Shown piece by piece: positions 34,411-43,574 of a DNA stretch of 64,000 nucleotides. Position numbers and translations under genes: made by a program. Source of the DNA: Calothrix sp. NIES-2098. Its GTDB lineage: Bacteria; Cyanobacteriota; Cyanobacteriia; Cyanobacteriales; Nostocaceae. The notes below the pieces were generated by a model. It saw only the letters and a list, made by a program, of their open reading frames with translations, made no database searches and was not told the DNA's origin. Positions within the stretch are counted from its first letter, which is position 1; every line of letters begins with the position of its first letter. The stretch spans positions 3,346,001 to 3,410,000 of the forward strand of contig AP018172.1 in assembly GCA_002368175.1 (NCBI GenBank), in the 5' to 3' direction.

Positions 34411-35169
34411 TTAATCGTTTGCTAAAACCTGTTTTTCTTCTGGCAGTAGAGAAGTTTCATCCACGGTTGCATCAGCAATTATGGGGTTGGCTAGATTCAA
34501 ATGGGGTTTGATAATTAGACTCACTCCAATGGCCCAGGCGATCGCAACCATCCAACCTGCGAGAATATCGCTAGGGAAGTGAACTCCCAAATACAGTCTT
34601 GTCCAAGCAATAGCCACGACATAGAAACTACCGAAAACAAGAACCAACCAGCGCCAAGGATAACCTCTGCTCAAAATCAGCAGGACTATAATTAGCGTCA
34701 TACTTGTCATTGCATGACCGCTGGGAAATGCATAATCAAACTCAGGCGCGCCAGATACCCACAGTTGCGGACGTACTCGATGCATGAGTTCCTTAGCCGT
34801 GCGGTTGATAATTGCACTTCCCAATGCAGTGGTGAGCAAATAAGCGAGCGATCGCCACCACCGTCTTTGCCATAATATGAAGGCGATCGCACTCAAAATC
34901 GGTAAGGCTGTCCAAAAGGAGCCAAACTTCGTCAAGATGACCGCTAATACATCTAATTGCGATCGTGCTTGAGAGTGGATGGATAACAGAATCGGCACAT
35001 CCCAAGGAAAGCCAGCCGCATTCTGCCATACCTTGACTGCTAAAATTTCAAAAAACTGAAAAGGTAAATAGACTCCTATTAGGAGGATTAATAAAGAACG
35101 CCAATGGGTAATCAGAACGTTTTTGAGAAAACTCAGCGGCGAACGGCGCTCATTAGTCGCTTGTTTCAC
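34411..35169 (-). CDS. PAP2-family phosphatase
   Basis: 252 residues with about six transmembrane segments. The three-part phosphatase signature is complete: KELMHRVRP (about 126), PSGHAM (about 148) and TRLYLGVHFPSD (about 190), with the catalytic His pair. Such integral membrane enzymes dephosphorylate phosphatidate, undecaprenyl pyrophosphate or similar lipids. It is separated on both sides from other genes and is probably monocistronic. Confidence 0.9.
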   Translation of the reverse strand: MKQATNERRSPLSFLKNVLITHWRSLLILLIGVYLPFQFFEILAVKVWQNAAGFPWDVPILLSIHSQARSQLDVLAVILTKFGSFWTALPILSAIAFILWQRRWWRSLAYLLTTALGSAIINRTAKELMHRVRPQLWVSGAPEFDYAFPSGHAMTSMTLIIVLLILSRGYPWRWLVLVFGSFYVVAIAWTRLYLGVHFPSDILAGWMVAIAWAIGVSLIIKPHLNLANPIIADATVDETSLLPEEKQVLAND

Positions 35170-35372
35170 AGTTTCTATAATTTATTAGTGCAATCCCACA
35201 ATAAATATTAATTTCGCGTAAGTCCTCTAATTAAGGACTGAATTTGAGAGATAACTATGGATAATAATTGGTTTTAAACGGTGCGGTTGGTTCTCGATCA
35301 ACCTGAAGTGCCCGCATTCAAGGATGTTTGCGTGGAAACGATTTATGGCATGATTAGGGCATTTTAAGGAGA

Positions 35373-36380
35373 TTATATTGAATTAGCCGTCTCCCTAGCA
35401 GTTTCTCGCAGCCGTGCCACATCGCGCATCGGTGGGGCACCAAACAACCGCTTGTACTCCCGGTTGAAATGGGAAGCATCCTCATACCCCACTTGGTAAG
35501 CAGCACTGGTAGCATCAAGGTTTTCCCCTAGCATCAGCCGACGAGCCTCTTGGAGCCGCAGTTGCTTCTGAAACTGCAAAGGACTCATGGCGGTGACGGA
35601 CTTGAAGTGATGGTGAAAGCCCGAAACACTCATTCCCATCTCTCTGGCGATGCTTTCAATCCGCAGCGGTTCCTTAAAGTCTTGACGCAGTCGCTCGACG
35701 GCTCTAGCGATGTGGTGGGTGTAGCCACCCAGAACGGCAATATGACGGAGCCTGTTACCTTGTTCTCCCATCAGGAGCCGATAAATGATTTCCCGCTTAA
35801 TCAATGGTGCAAGAACATGAGCTTCAGTAGGGGAATCTAGAAGCCTGACGAGCCGCACCACAGCATCCAACAGATTTGCATCCAAAGGACTTACATCAAT
35901 TGCTTTCACATCAGCACGACTACGAGATGAAGCATACCCTGCCTCAACCATGACTGAACCAACGAGTGTGGGGTCGAGATCGAGGCGAAGGCTCAGGTGC
36001 GGTTTTTCTTTTGACGCATCCAAAATTTGGCTGACAATCGGTAGTTCGACAGTCGCCAGCAGATAATGCATCGGGTCGTACAGATAGCGATCGCTCCCCA
36101 GAAGCACTTCTTTACTGCCTTGGGCAATTACACAAAAAGCAGGGACAGAGAGACCATGAGCGCATTCTCCAGGCGAAGAGGAGCGTTTGAAGTGTAATCC
36201 TTTGAGTGGCTCAATCGTTCCATCTTTAGGAATGGCCTGTGCAATAGCAAGAGTCAGTTCTTCTCTGTTGGCTTGCGCTCTATCTGCCTCGCGCTTTGCC
36301 TGCTGATTGTTAATTAAATCTAGATCGGACTTTTCTCTAGTTTTGGCAGCTTTCATTTCTAAGTTTGCAGGATTGTACAA
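35373..36380 (-). CDS. AraC-family transcriptional regulator
   Basis: 335 residues. An N-terminal ligand-binding AraC_N-type domain (CVIAQGSKEVLLGSDRYLYD near 108) is followed by a C-terminal double helix-turn-helix (IESIAREMGMSVSGFHHHF near 245, and AAYQVGYEDASHFNREYKR near 294). The first 35 residues are Lys/Glu/Gln-rich and non-domain. It is divergent from the cupin-SDR-AKR-ADH series, so it probably controls it. In many bacteria this regulator type adjoins aldo/keto reductases and alcohol dehydrogenases, suggesting control by an aldehyde or similar stress signal. Confidence 0.9.
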   Translation of the reverse strand: MYNPANLEMKAAKTREKSDLDLINNQQAKREADRAQANREELTLAIAQAIPKDGTIEPLKGLHFKRSSSPGECAHGLSVPAFCVIAQGSKEVLLGSDRYLYDPMHYLLATVELPIVSQILDASKEKPHLSLRLDLDPTLVGSVMVEAGYASSRSRADVKAIDVSPLDANLLDAVVRLVRLLDSPTEAHVLAPLIKREIIYRLLMGEQGNRLRHIAVLGGYTHHIARAVERLRQDFKEPLRIESIAREMGMSVSGFHHHFKSVTAMSPLQFQKQLRLQEARRLMLGENLDATSAAYQVGYEDASHFNREYKRLFGAPPMRDVARLRETARETANSI

Positions 36381-36660
36381 CGATTTTAGACGATTGTTTT
36401 ATCGCTTGCCTTTGAGGGTTCTTACAATGAAGCTAAAGCAATGAAAAACGATTCCGACTTCTTGTAAGCATTCTAGATTTTTATTCAAGATAAAACTCAG
36501 TTTTGATTGGCAAGAGACTCGCCTACTGACAACCAAAATGCTGTCAAGGCTAACCTGGTTTCTTAAAACAATCCATCCCTACAGATAGAGCAAGCATAAG
36601 TGCTCAATCTCTACGATTGGGCTAGCAACCCAAATGGCATCAAGTGAAGGAATTAAGCAA
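36381..36660. promoter_or_regulatory. Divergent control region of the AraC / oxidoreductase cluster
   Basis: About 280 bases between the divergent AraC gene and the cupin gene. It should carry the promoters and AraC binding sites. AACGATT and CGATTGTTTT words recur near 36379-36396 and 36442-36450, but no clean tandem or inverted half-sites can be claimed. Confidence 0.45.
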
Positions 36661-37062
36661 ATGGATATCAAAAGAAGTGGCTCACAGCCTTCCGCCAAAG
36701 GGCCTGCCGAGTATTTTACCGGCACTGTCCGCATTGACCCCCTGTTCGAGGCGCACGATCCAGCACGCACATCTGGTGCCAGTGTCACCTTCGAGCCAGG
36801 CGCTAGGACAGCATGGCACACCCACCCGTTAGGACAAACTCTAATCGTAACGGCTGGCTGCGGTCTTGCACAACGCTGGGGCAGCCCTATTGAAGAAATT
36901 CGTCCAGGAGACACGATCTGGTTTGAGCCAGGTGAGAAGCATTGGCATGGTGCCACGCCAACCACAGCCATGACGCACATCGCTATTCAAGAATGGCTTG
37001 ATGGTAAGCCTGTGGACTGGCTAGAAAAGGTCAGCGACGAGCAGTATGGAGAAAATTATTAG
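36661..37062 (+). CDS. Cupin-domain protein
   Basis: 133 residues from the ATG at 36661 (an earlier in-frame start at 36634 adds nine residues with no homology sense). A single small barrel with metal-binding cupin motifs: TAWHTHPLGQTLIV (about 48) and PGDTIWFEPGEKHWHG (about 82), giving three His and a Glu. This small-molecule cupin type often accompanies oxidoreductases and may act as an isomerase or dioxygenase-like enzyme. Its stop overlaps the next start by one base, so the two are coupled. Confidence 0.8.
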   Translation: MDIKRSGSQPSAKGPAEYFTGTVRIDPLFEAHDPARTSGASVTFEPGARTAWHTHPLGQTLIVTAGCGLAQRWGSPIEEIRPGDTIWFEPGEKHWHGATPTTAMTHIAIQEWLDGKPVDWLEKVSDEQYGENY

Positions 37063-37592
37063 TGCTTTTGAGATGGTTTGCCATCAAGGGGAAAAATTAC
37101 CAACAGAAAATGCTGATTTTGGTTCTTGCCCTAGTGATGTCCCTGAGTTACTCAGCCTGCCGTGCCGACAACAGTATGACTAGCAGTGCCTCGTTGAAGA
37201 TGCCGACTGAAATATCAACCAAGCAGGCAGACAATATGAAGATAAACATCAAGGTCAAAGACAAAGTCGTTACAGCTACTTTGATCGACAGCAAAACCAC
37301 TCAGGATTTTATTGCCCTGCTGCCATTAACACTGACGTTAAAAGATTACGCGAAAACCGAAAAAATCAGTTATCTGCCAAAAAAATTATCTATAGAAGAT
37401 GCACCCCCAGGCAGCGATCCTGCTGTTGGAGATATTGCTTATTACGCTCCTTGGGGGAATTTGGCGATGTTTTATAGAGATTCTGGATACGCCAACGGAC
37501 TCGTTATCCTCGGAAAAATAGATGGTGGCATCGAGGCATTTAACCTTCCTGGCTCTGTGAACGTAACAGTTGAGCTTGTTGAAAGGAAGTAA
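37062..37592 (+). CDS. Cyclophilin-like lipoprotein
   Basis: 176 residues. The N-terminus carries a basic region, a hydrophobic core and LSYSAC, a lipobox, suggesting an exported lipoprotein. The remaining part (from about 60) resembles the cyclophilin-like fold family: DFIALLPLTLTLKDY, then YYAPWGNLAMFYRD and VILGKIDGGIEAF. Those proteins are found beside SDR and aldo/keto reductases in many bacteria. The GTG start overlaps the cupin TAG; an ATG at 37110 would shorten the leader. No peptidyl-prolyl isomerase active site is claimed. Confidence 0.75.
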   Translation: MLLRWFAIKGKNYQQKMLILVLALVMSLSYSACRADNSMTSSASLKMPTEISTKQADNMKINIKVKDKVVTATLIDSKTTQDFIALLPLTLTLKDYAKTEKISYLPKKLSIEDAPPGSDPAVGDIAYYAPWGNLAMFYRDSGYANGLVILGKIDGGIEAFNLPGSVNVTVELVERK

Positions 37593-37604
37593 TTGAGGAA
37601 TAAG

Positions 37605-38348
37605 ATGATTAAAGACAAAGTTGTAATTATTACTGGTGCATCATCAGGGATTGGCGAAGCAACTGCGAAATTGCTTGCCAGCAAAGGCGCTAAAGTCGTA
37701 TTAGGTGCGCGGCGCGAGCAACAATTGAGACAACTGGTTGATGCAATTAAAAGCGCTGGCGGACAAGCCATCTATCAAGTGATGGATGTGGTTAACCCAT
37801 CTGATAACGCTGAGATCGTCAAGCTTGCCAAGGAAACATTTGGAGGAGTCGATGTTATTTTCTTGAACGCTGGCATCATGCCCACTTCTCCACTTTCTGC
37901 ATTGAAAACTGATGAATGGCATCAAATGGTTGATATCAATATCAAGGGTGTATTAAATGGTATTGCTGCTGTATTGCCAACGTTTATTAGCCAAAAGTCT
38001 GGACACGTTATCGCAACTTCGTCGTTTGCTGGATTAAAAGCTTATCCAGGTGGTGCGATCTATGGTGGGACGAAATGGTTTGTACGCGATTTCATGGAAG
38101 TTCTCCGCATAGAGTCTGCTCAAGAGGGAACTAACATTCGGACTGCAACAATTTATCCTGCTGCAATTAACACTGAGTTGTTAAGTCAGATTACTGACCA
38201 AAATTCGGCTGAAAAAATGACAGCGTTGTATAAGCAATATGGCATCTCACCAGATCGAGTCGCCAATGTTGTGGCATTTGCGATTGACCAGCCAGAAGAC
38301 ACAAACGTGAACGAATTTACGATTGGCCCAACCACGCAGCCTTGGTAA
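37605..38348 (+). CDS. Short-chain dehydrogenase/reductase
   Basis: 247 residues from the ATG at 37605. The classical SDR NADP(H) motif TGASSGIG (about residue 10), NAG (about 87) and the active-site YGGTKW, with Tyr and Lys spaced YxxxK (about 151-155), are present; the catalytic Ser lies in ATSSFAG upstream. It is a soluble oxidoreductase with unknown substrate. It follows the lipoprotein gene after 12 bases, in the same series as the aldo/keto reductase. Confidence 0.9.
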   Translation: MIKDKVVIITGASSGIGEATAKLLASKGAKVVLGARREQQLRQLVDAIKSAGGQAIYQVMDVVNPSDNAEIVKLAKETFGGVDVIFLNAGIMPTSPLSALKTDEWHQMVDINIKGVLNGIAAVLPTFISQKSGHVIATSSFAGLKAYPGGAIYGGTKWFVRDFMEVLRIESAQEGTNIRTATIYPAAINTELLSQITDQNSAEKMTALYKQYGISPDRVANVVAFAIDQPEDTNVNEFTIGPTTQPW

Positions 38349-38420
38349 GGATAGTGCGACGTGACGTAGTTAGAGGACGTGAAGGCTGCAACTCTTAACG
38401 CAAACACAGGAGTTCAAACA

Positions 38421-39428
38421 ATGCAAAAACGAAAACTGGGAAACAGCAATTTAGAAGTTTCAGCTATTGGGCTGGGCTGTATGGGAATGAGCTTTTCTTA
38501 TGGCCCGCCCAAAGACAAGCAGGAGATGACTGCTCTTCTCCATAGTACTGTCGATCGCGGCGTTACATTCTTTGATACTGCCGAGGTTTACGGCCCATAC
38601 TTGAATGAAGAACTTGTGGGTGAAGCCCTCGCTCCTTTCCGCGACCAAGTAATTATCGCCACCAAATTTGGGTTTGACATCAGTCCTAATTCCGATCCTC
38701 GCGGTATGAAGGGTTCGCCTGGATTGAATAGCCGACCAGAGCATATTAAGGAAGCTGTGGAGGGTTCACTCAAGCGGCTCAAAGTGGAGGCGATCGACCT
38801 GCTCTATCAGCACCGGGTTGACCCGGACGTGCCAATTGAAGACGTGGCAGGAGCAGTAAAGGAACTGATTCACGAAGGTAAGGTAAAGCACTTTGGACTT
38901 TCGGAAGCAGGAGTGCAAACGATTCGTCGCGCGCACGCAGTCCAGCCTGTGACAGCACTTCAAAGCGAATACTCGCTATGGTGGAGAAAGCCGGAAGCGG
39001 AAGTGATACCAACCCTTGAGGAACTCGGAATCGGCTTTGTCCCTTACAGCCCGCTGGGTAAGGGCTTTCTGACTGGCAAAATTGATGAAAACGCCACTTT
39101 CGACAGTTCCGACTTCCGTAGCACCTTGCCTCGCTTCACGCCGGAGGCGCTCAAGGCGAATCAAGCTTTGATTAATCTTCTTGGCGCGATCGCACAACAA
39201 AAGCAAGCAACACCTGCTCAGATTGCACTTGCTTGGCTGCTGGCGCAGAAGCCGTGGATCGTGCCGATTCCTGGCACTACAAAGCTGCATCGTTTAGACG
39301 AAAACATTGGTGCAGTCTCCATTGAACTCACGCCCAGCGATCTGCGTGACATCGATGATGCGGCCTCCAAGATTACGGTACAAGGCGCTAGATACCCCGA
39401 AAAGCTGGAACAAATGACAGGTCGCTGA
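38421..39428 (+). CDS. Aldo/keto reductase
   Basis: 335 residues from the ATG at 38421; CAGGAG at 38408-38413 is a good ribosome-binding site, so the upstream in-frame start at 38379 is rejected. The (beta/alpha)8 barrel of the AKR superfamily shows RKLGNSNLEVSAIGLGCMGM at the N-terminus, FFDTAEVYGPY (about 51) with the active Asp and Tyr, and the C-terminal PIPGTTKLHRLDEN that binds NADPH. It belongs to the YajO/AKR13-like branch. Likely reduces aldehydes. Part of the AraC-linked cluster. Confidence 0.9.
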   Translation: MQKRKLGNSNLEVSAIGLGCMGMSFSYGPPKDKQEMTALLHSTVDRGVTFFDTAEVYGPYLNEELVGEALAPFRDQVIIATKFGFDISPNSDPRGMKGSPGLNSRPEHIKEAVEGSLKRLKVEAIDLLYQHRVDPDVPIEDVAGAVKELIHEGKVKHFGLSEAGVQTIRRAHAVQPVTALQSEYSLWWRKPEAEVIPTLEELGIGFVPYSPLGKGFLTGKIDENATFDSSDFRSTLPRFTPEALKANQALINLLGAIAQQKQATPAQIALAWLLAQKPWIVPIPGTTKLHRLDENIGAVSIELTPSDLRDIDDAASKITVQGARYPEKLEQMTGR

Positions 39429-39570
39429 ACGGTAAAAAATAATTCAAAGTCTGGGTTATCCCTTAAGAGATTTCAGCAAATGCGAACCCATTTCAAGTTC
39501 TAGATTCCCAGTTTCAGACTCGTAACTGACAAACAAAGTAAGCATCAGTTTTTCACAAGGAGATTGTTCG

Positions 39571-40608
39571 ATGAAAGCAACCGTTTACTATGCCCCTGGC
39601 GATGTTCGGGTTGAGACTGTTCCCGATTCCACAATTCAAAAGCCTACAGATGCCATTGTCCGCATTACTCACGCCTGCATTTGCGGATCTGACCTGTGGT
39701 TCTATCGCGGTGAGGAAGAGTGGCAACCAGGTTGGCGAACGGGACACGAATGAATGGGAATTGTAGAAGAGGTTGGCTCTGAAGTTCGCACTCTGAAAAA
39801 AGGCGATCGCGTCCTTGCTCCCTTTGCTTTTTCCGATGGCACCTGTGAGTTCTGCCGTAAAGGCATCCAAACCTCTTGCCTACAAGGTAATTTTTGGGGA
39901 AGTAAAAACGATGGTGGGCAAGCAGAAGCCATCCGTTCGCCCTTGGCTGATGGCACATTAGTTGTGATTCCCAAGGAAGTTGAAAATGATGATGACCTCC
40001 TCACGGCTATTCTCCCGCTTACCGATGTGATGTCTACCGGACATCATGCTGCTGTCTCAGCAGGAGTCCGCCCAGGTAGAACAGTTGCAGTCGTTGGTGA
40101 TGGGGCTGTGGGGTTGTGTGGCGTGCTTGCCGCCAAACGCCTCGGTGCTGAACGCATTATTATTTTGGGAAGGCACGAATCGCGGCTGGAGATTGCACGA
40201 CGTTTTGGTGCAACGGATGTTGTCAGTAGTCGAGGGGAGGAAGCGATCGCGGCTGTGCAAGAAATGACCCAAGGTGGTGCAGAGTCGGTACTTGAATGTG
40301 TGGGTAATGAATCTGCAATGGCAACAGCGATCGGCATTGCGCGTCCTGGTGGCGCGATCGGGTATGTTGGCGTACCTCACGGCAGCGGACATAATTTCAA
40401 TCTGGGCCGCTTATTTCGGCAAAATATCACCTTACGAGGCGGTGTTGCATCCGCCCGTGCTTACATTCCCGAATTACTAACCGATACTGTGGCTGGCAAA
40501 CTTGATGCCTCTGCTGTTCTCGATTTAACCGTCGATCTCGAAGCTGTTCCCAGAGGGTATGCGGCAATGGATAACCGGGAAGCCATCAAGGTTACGGTAC
40601 GACCTTAA
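39571..40608 (+). pseudogene. Zinc-dependent alcohol dehydrogenase interrupted by an in-frame TGA
   Basis: Two consecutive same-frame parts, 39571-39753 and 39754-40608, together encode a full-length (about 345-residue) zinc alcohol dehydrogenase. A TGA at 39751-39753 follows RTGHE, which ends in the catalytic-zinc Glu. The frame then resumes directly with ATG (MGIVEEVGSEV) with no base lost. CICGSDLW supplies the catalytic Cys, CEFCRKGIQTSC is the structural-zinc region, and GDGAVGLCGVLAAK the NAD fold. Explanations are a nonsense mutation (GGA to TGA is one change), a sequencing error, or reinitiation at TGAATG to give two polypeptides. A strong terminator follows. Confidence 0.8.
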
Positions 40609-40615
40609 ATGGACT

Positions 40616-40641
40616 AATTCACCAGATCCGGTGAATTTTTT
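40616..40641 (+). terminator. Rho-independent terminator of the oxidoreductase cluster
   Basis: AATTCACC (40616-40623), loop AGATCC, GGTGAATT (40630-40637), then TTTT. It begins only eight bases after the alcohol dehydrogenase stop and closes the AraC-linked series. Confidence 0.9.
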
Positions 40642-40822
40642 GATGTTCGCTTAAGTCCTACAGTGTCTCGTTTGGGTTTGCGGGCTAGGGCGTTGCATAA
40701 TTGCGGGATGATTTTGGAATTTGCATCAAAAATCATCACCGCGTCTCCTCTTGTTCGTGTCAGACTCAATCATCCCCTTATTTCAGCAATGCCAAGCATT
40801 TTTACATCAATGTGAGTGAATA

Positions 40823-41518
40823 TTATCCTCTGAACCAAGGCAGTAAGGTGAATGTACCTCTTTCATACATGATGAACAGCCCTAAGCCAATCAAGACAAA
40901 AGGTACAATATGATGACCGTAGCGACTTAAAATAGGAGCAATAGCAGGGTGACGGCTTAAGTAATAAGCGATCGCACACCAAACTCCGACCATGACAAAA
41001 AATACTATTAAAATTACCCCCAAGCTGGTAAGGTTATGACCAGCAAATAAGGGGATATATATACTAATATTGTCGCCACCATTAGCAATGGTTACAGCTG
41101 CTACTTTATAAGTTTGGGGATGCAGAACACTCAACAGAAAAGACAGGATAAAATTACTGGATGATGTCTGATTAAAATCAGTAGATACTGTCTGCACTTC
41201 TAAAGTTTCTTGTTGTCGGGATAGTAATTGCTTTAGACCAATTGCAATAGGTAGTATTCCCAGTAATCCAATCCATTCTCGCGGTACTATCAAACCGCCA
41301 AAAAATCCTGGTAAGCTAGCAATAATAATCCCTAAAAAACCAAGGTACTGACCAATTATGATATGTCGCCGTCGAAAGTTAGTATCTACTTGGGTAAAAA
41401 ATAACAGTAAGATAAGTATGTCATCAATATTTGTAGCGACAAAGGCAATTATTCCTTCACTGAAAGCTGCCCCAAGCTGAGTCATAGTGGATGGTGAGAA
41501 CGTACAATTTACCACCAT
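40823..41518 (-). CDS. CadD-family transporter, copy 2
   Basis: 231 residues, similar to the gene at 31533-32192. FVATNIDDILILLLFF and LPGFFGGLIVPREWIGLLG match the copy 1 blocks, and C-terminal segments such as YGHHIVPFVLIGLGLFI are nearly the same. Five or six transmembrane segments. A cation or heavy-metal export role is inferred from family only. It converges with the oxidoreductase cluster. The extra N-terminal MVVNCTFSPS is not present in copy 1, and translation may start at an internal ATG near residue 13. Confidence 0.85.
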   Translation of the reverse strand: MVVNCTFSPSTMTQLGAAFSEGIIAFVATNIDDILILLLFFTQVDTNFRRRHIIIGQYLGFLGIIIASLPGFFGGLIVPREWIGLLGILPIAIGLKQLLSRQQETLEVQTVSTDFNQTSSSNFILSFLLSVLHPQTYKVAAVTIANGGDNISIYIPLFAGHNLTSLGVILIVFFVMVGVWCAIAYYLSRHPAIAPILSRYGHHIVPFVLIGLGLFIMYERGTFTLLPWFRG

Positions 41519-41622
41519 ACCAAATTAAGAAATTCAAATTTCAAAATTGTCACTAAGTCTCGTTATCTTCCTCATCTCCCTTTTAATGCTGATTTTTTTC
41601 CTGCTGTTCTACATTTATCTCT

Positions 41623-42414
41623 GTGATAGATATTGTGGAACAACACAGGACTATAGGAATGTTGCTCAAAGTTTCTCTGGAGTCTCCGTTATTTATTTTA
41701 TTAATAATAATTAGTTTTTTGTTGGTAACTTTAACTACTTGGTTATCACAACGTCCTCTGGAGTTAAAACCCTTTGGGCTAGATGATATTATGCAGTTAC
41801 TTACATTACCATTTTTTATTTCACTTTTATTAGAGCGTTCTTTAGAGGTTTTAATCACTACTTGGCGAGGCCCTACCACAGAACAGTTAGAAATTAGTAT
41901 TCAACAACAAAGTGCTTTAATTGCTGAAAAACGAAAATTTATTGCAGAGCAACAACAAAATCAAACTCCTTATGTAGAACCAGACCCTATCAAAGTTAAT
42001 CCATCAGGTGGAACTACATTAGAACAGCAACTCATCCAAAATCCTAGCCAAAATCCTACAGATTTATTGCAGCAATTACAACCATATATTGATGATTTAA
42101 ATACTAGAGTTAAGAATTTGAATGAAATAGAGCGACAGCGATTAGCTTATAAAGCTGATACGAGAATAATCGCTTTATGGACATCGCTTTTATGTGGTTT
42201 ATTAATTAGTGCTATAGGTATTCGCTCGATTGAGCCACTAATCGTAATTAAGGACATTAATCCTATTCAATTAATTATTTTTCGCTGTTTAGATGCATTT
42301 TTGACAGGTGGTTTAATTGCTGGAGGAAGCGAGGGAATACATAAGTTCACTCAGGTATTTACTGACTTTTTAGAAGCAACTTCCAGGCAAGCTAAAGATA
42401 GGAGATTCTTTTGA
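41623..42414 (+). CDS. Hypothetical membrane protein with coiled middle
   Basis: 263 residues from the GTG at 41623 (an ATG at 41659 is an alternative start). Two hydrophobic N-terminal segments (about 20-42 and 60-75) precede a Gln/Glu/Lys-rich stretch (about 87-170) that could form a coiled coil, then two hydrophobic segments near 185-225. Unrecognised family. The sequence is AT-rich, like the DUF262 cassette that lies downstream on the opposite strand. Function unknown. Confidence 0.6.
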   Translation: MIDIVEQHRTIGMLLKVSLESPLFILLIIISFLLVTLTTWLSQRPLELKPFGLDDIMQLLTLPFFISLLLERSLEVLITTWRGPTTEQLEISIQQQSALIAEKRKFIAEQQQNQTPYVEPDPIKVNPSGGTTLEQQLIQNPSQNPTDLLQQLQPYIDDLNTRVKNLNEIERQRLAYKADTRIIALWTSLLCGLLISAIGIRSIEPLIVIKDINPIQLIIFRCLDAFLTGGLIAGGSEGIHKFTQVFTDFLEATSRQAKDRRFF

Positions 42415-42550
42415 TAAAGTGATGAATAAACTTTTCCAAGACTTGATATATCCACGGCTAATCAGACTGATCATCAATCTTAAACTCGAAATATTTTGTT
42501 TTATTTATGAAGCTGAAAGTAATTAATAACCCTCAAACTTACAACATTCG

Positions 42551-43573
42551 CTAGTTTACATTCATACTAGCTTCCAAAACGCTATTTATAAGTTGACCAC
42601 GAACATTACGTCCTTTTCGGCTAGCAGTACCTTGATGTGTATAATAATAATATTGAGCGAACATATTTAGAGATACATCTTCTTTTTTATTTTTATATAG
42701 TTGTTCTTCTAAAGACTTTAAATCATGAGTTAAAGTTTCTTCTTTAGGTAAATAACCATACTTGTTTTTAATTTTTATTAATTCAACTATTAAAGTAAAT
42801 AAGCTAGACTTCTTTATCCACAAACTATCTGGGGGAAGATCGCACCCAAGAATTAATTGAGATACTTCATTAAAATTATGCAACATTAAATCTTTATTTG
42901 GATATTCATTATTATACTTTTCTACATAAGTCTTTACTTCTTTATCACTTGTAAAATAACCTCCTTCTTCTATTGTTGACATGATGAGCAATACATATTC
43001 CAAGTCTTTCATGCGAGAAAATTCACCTTCGCTAAATATCTCTAAACTTGTAAAAAGAGCATTATTTTCTAGAATATCTTTAGCATTTGTAATAAACTCG
43101 CCTTCATATAATGAGTTGCTAATTTCTATTGCATTTAGTGCATATTGTACAGAGTTTATTCTTTTAAAAACTTCACGAATTTCACTTTCAGGTATTCTTC
43201 CTAAATCTCTGACGACAACGGTATAATCAAAGAAATCAGTTTTTTCCTGTGTAGATAAATTTTCATATCTACTTATATTCTTAATAGTAAATTCTGGTGA
43301 TGCAGTAACATATTGGTATATCGTACTTAATCTTTGTTGTCCATCAACTACAAGTGTTTTTGATGTTTGAGTATCAAGATCAATTTCACCATCAGCCAAA
43401 TATATCTCAGGAAACGGCAATTTTAATAAGATTGTTTCTACAAATTTCTCTTTATGTGCGTCATTCCAGACAAGCTTTCTTTGAAAAGATGGAGCAAGTA
43501 TTAAGCTTCCACTTTTCATCATATTGAATAAATCTAAAATTTTTTTATTAGTGGCTATCCCATTTTTACTCAT
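42551..43573 (-). CDS. DUF262 (GmrSD N-terminal-like) protein
   Basis: 340 residues. FQRKLVWNDAHKEKFVETIL (about 25) and TLVVDGQQRLSTIYQYV (about 72), with the DGQQR loop, mark the ParB/sulfiredoxin-like DUF262 domain found in type IV restriction GmrS and in several phage-defence systems. There is no second nuclease (GmrD/HNH) domain: the C-terminal half is helical with no known motif. It follows the nucleotidyltransferase gene after one base, so the two form a single operon. AT-rich relative to the chromosome. Biochemical role unproven. Confidence 0.82.
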   Translation of the reverse strand: MSKNGIATNKKILDLFNMMKSGSLILAPSFQRKLVWNDAHKEKFVETILLKLPFPEIYLADGEIDLDTQTSKTLVVDGQQRLSTIYQYVTASPEFTIKNISRYENLSTQEKTDFFDYTVVVRDLGRIPESEIREVFKRINSVQYALNAIEISNSLYEGEFITNAKDILENNALFTSLEIFSEGEFSRMKDLEYVLLIMSTIEEGGYFTSDKEVKTYVEKYNNEYPNKDLMLHNFNEVSQLILGCDLPPDSLWIKKSSLFTLIVELIKIKNKYGYLPKEETLTHDLKSLEEQLYKNKKEDVSLNMFAQYYYYTHQGTASRKGRNVRGQLINSVLEASMNVN

Positions 43574-43574
43574 T

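Noticed and set aside
39754..40608. Second half of the alcohol dehydrogenase called as an independent complete gene
   Set aside because: It lacks the N-terminal catalytic Cys segment, which is in frame directly upstream; it is better described as one gene interrupted by TGA.
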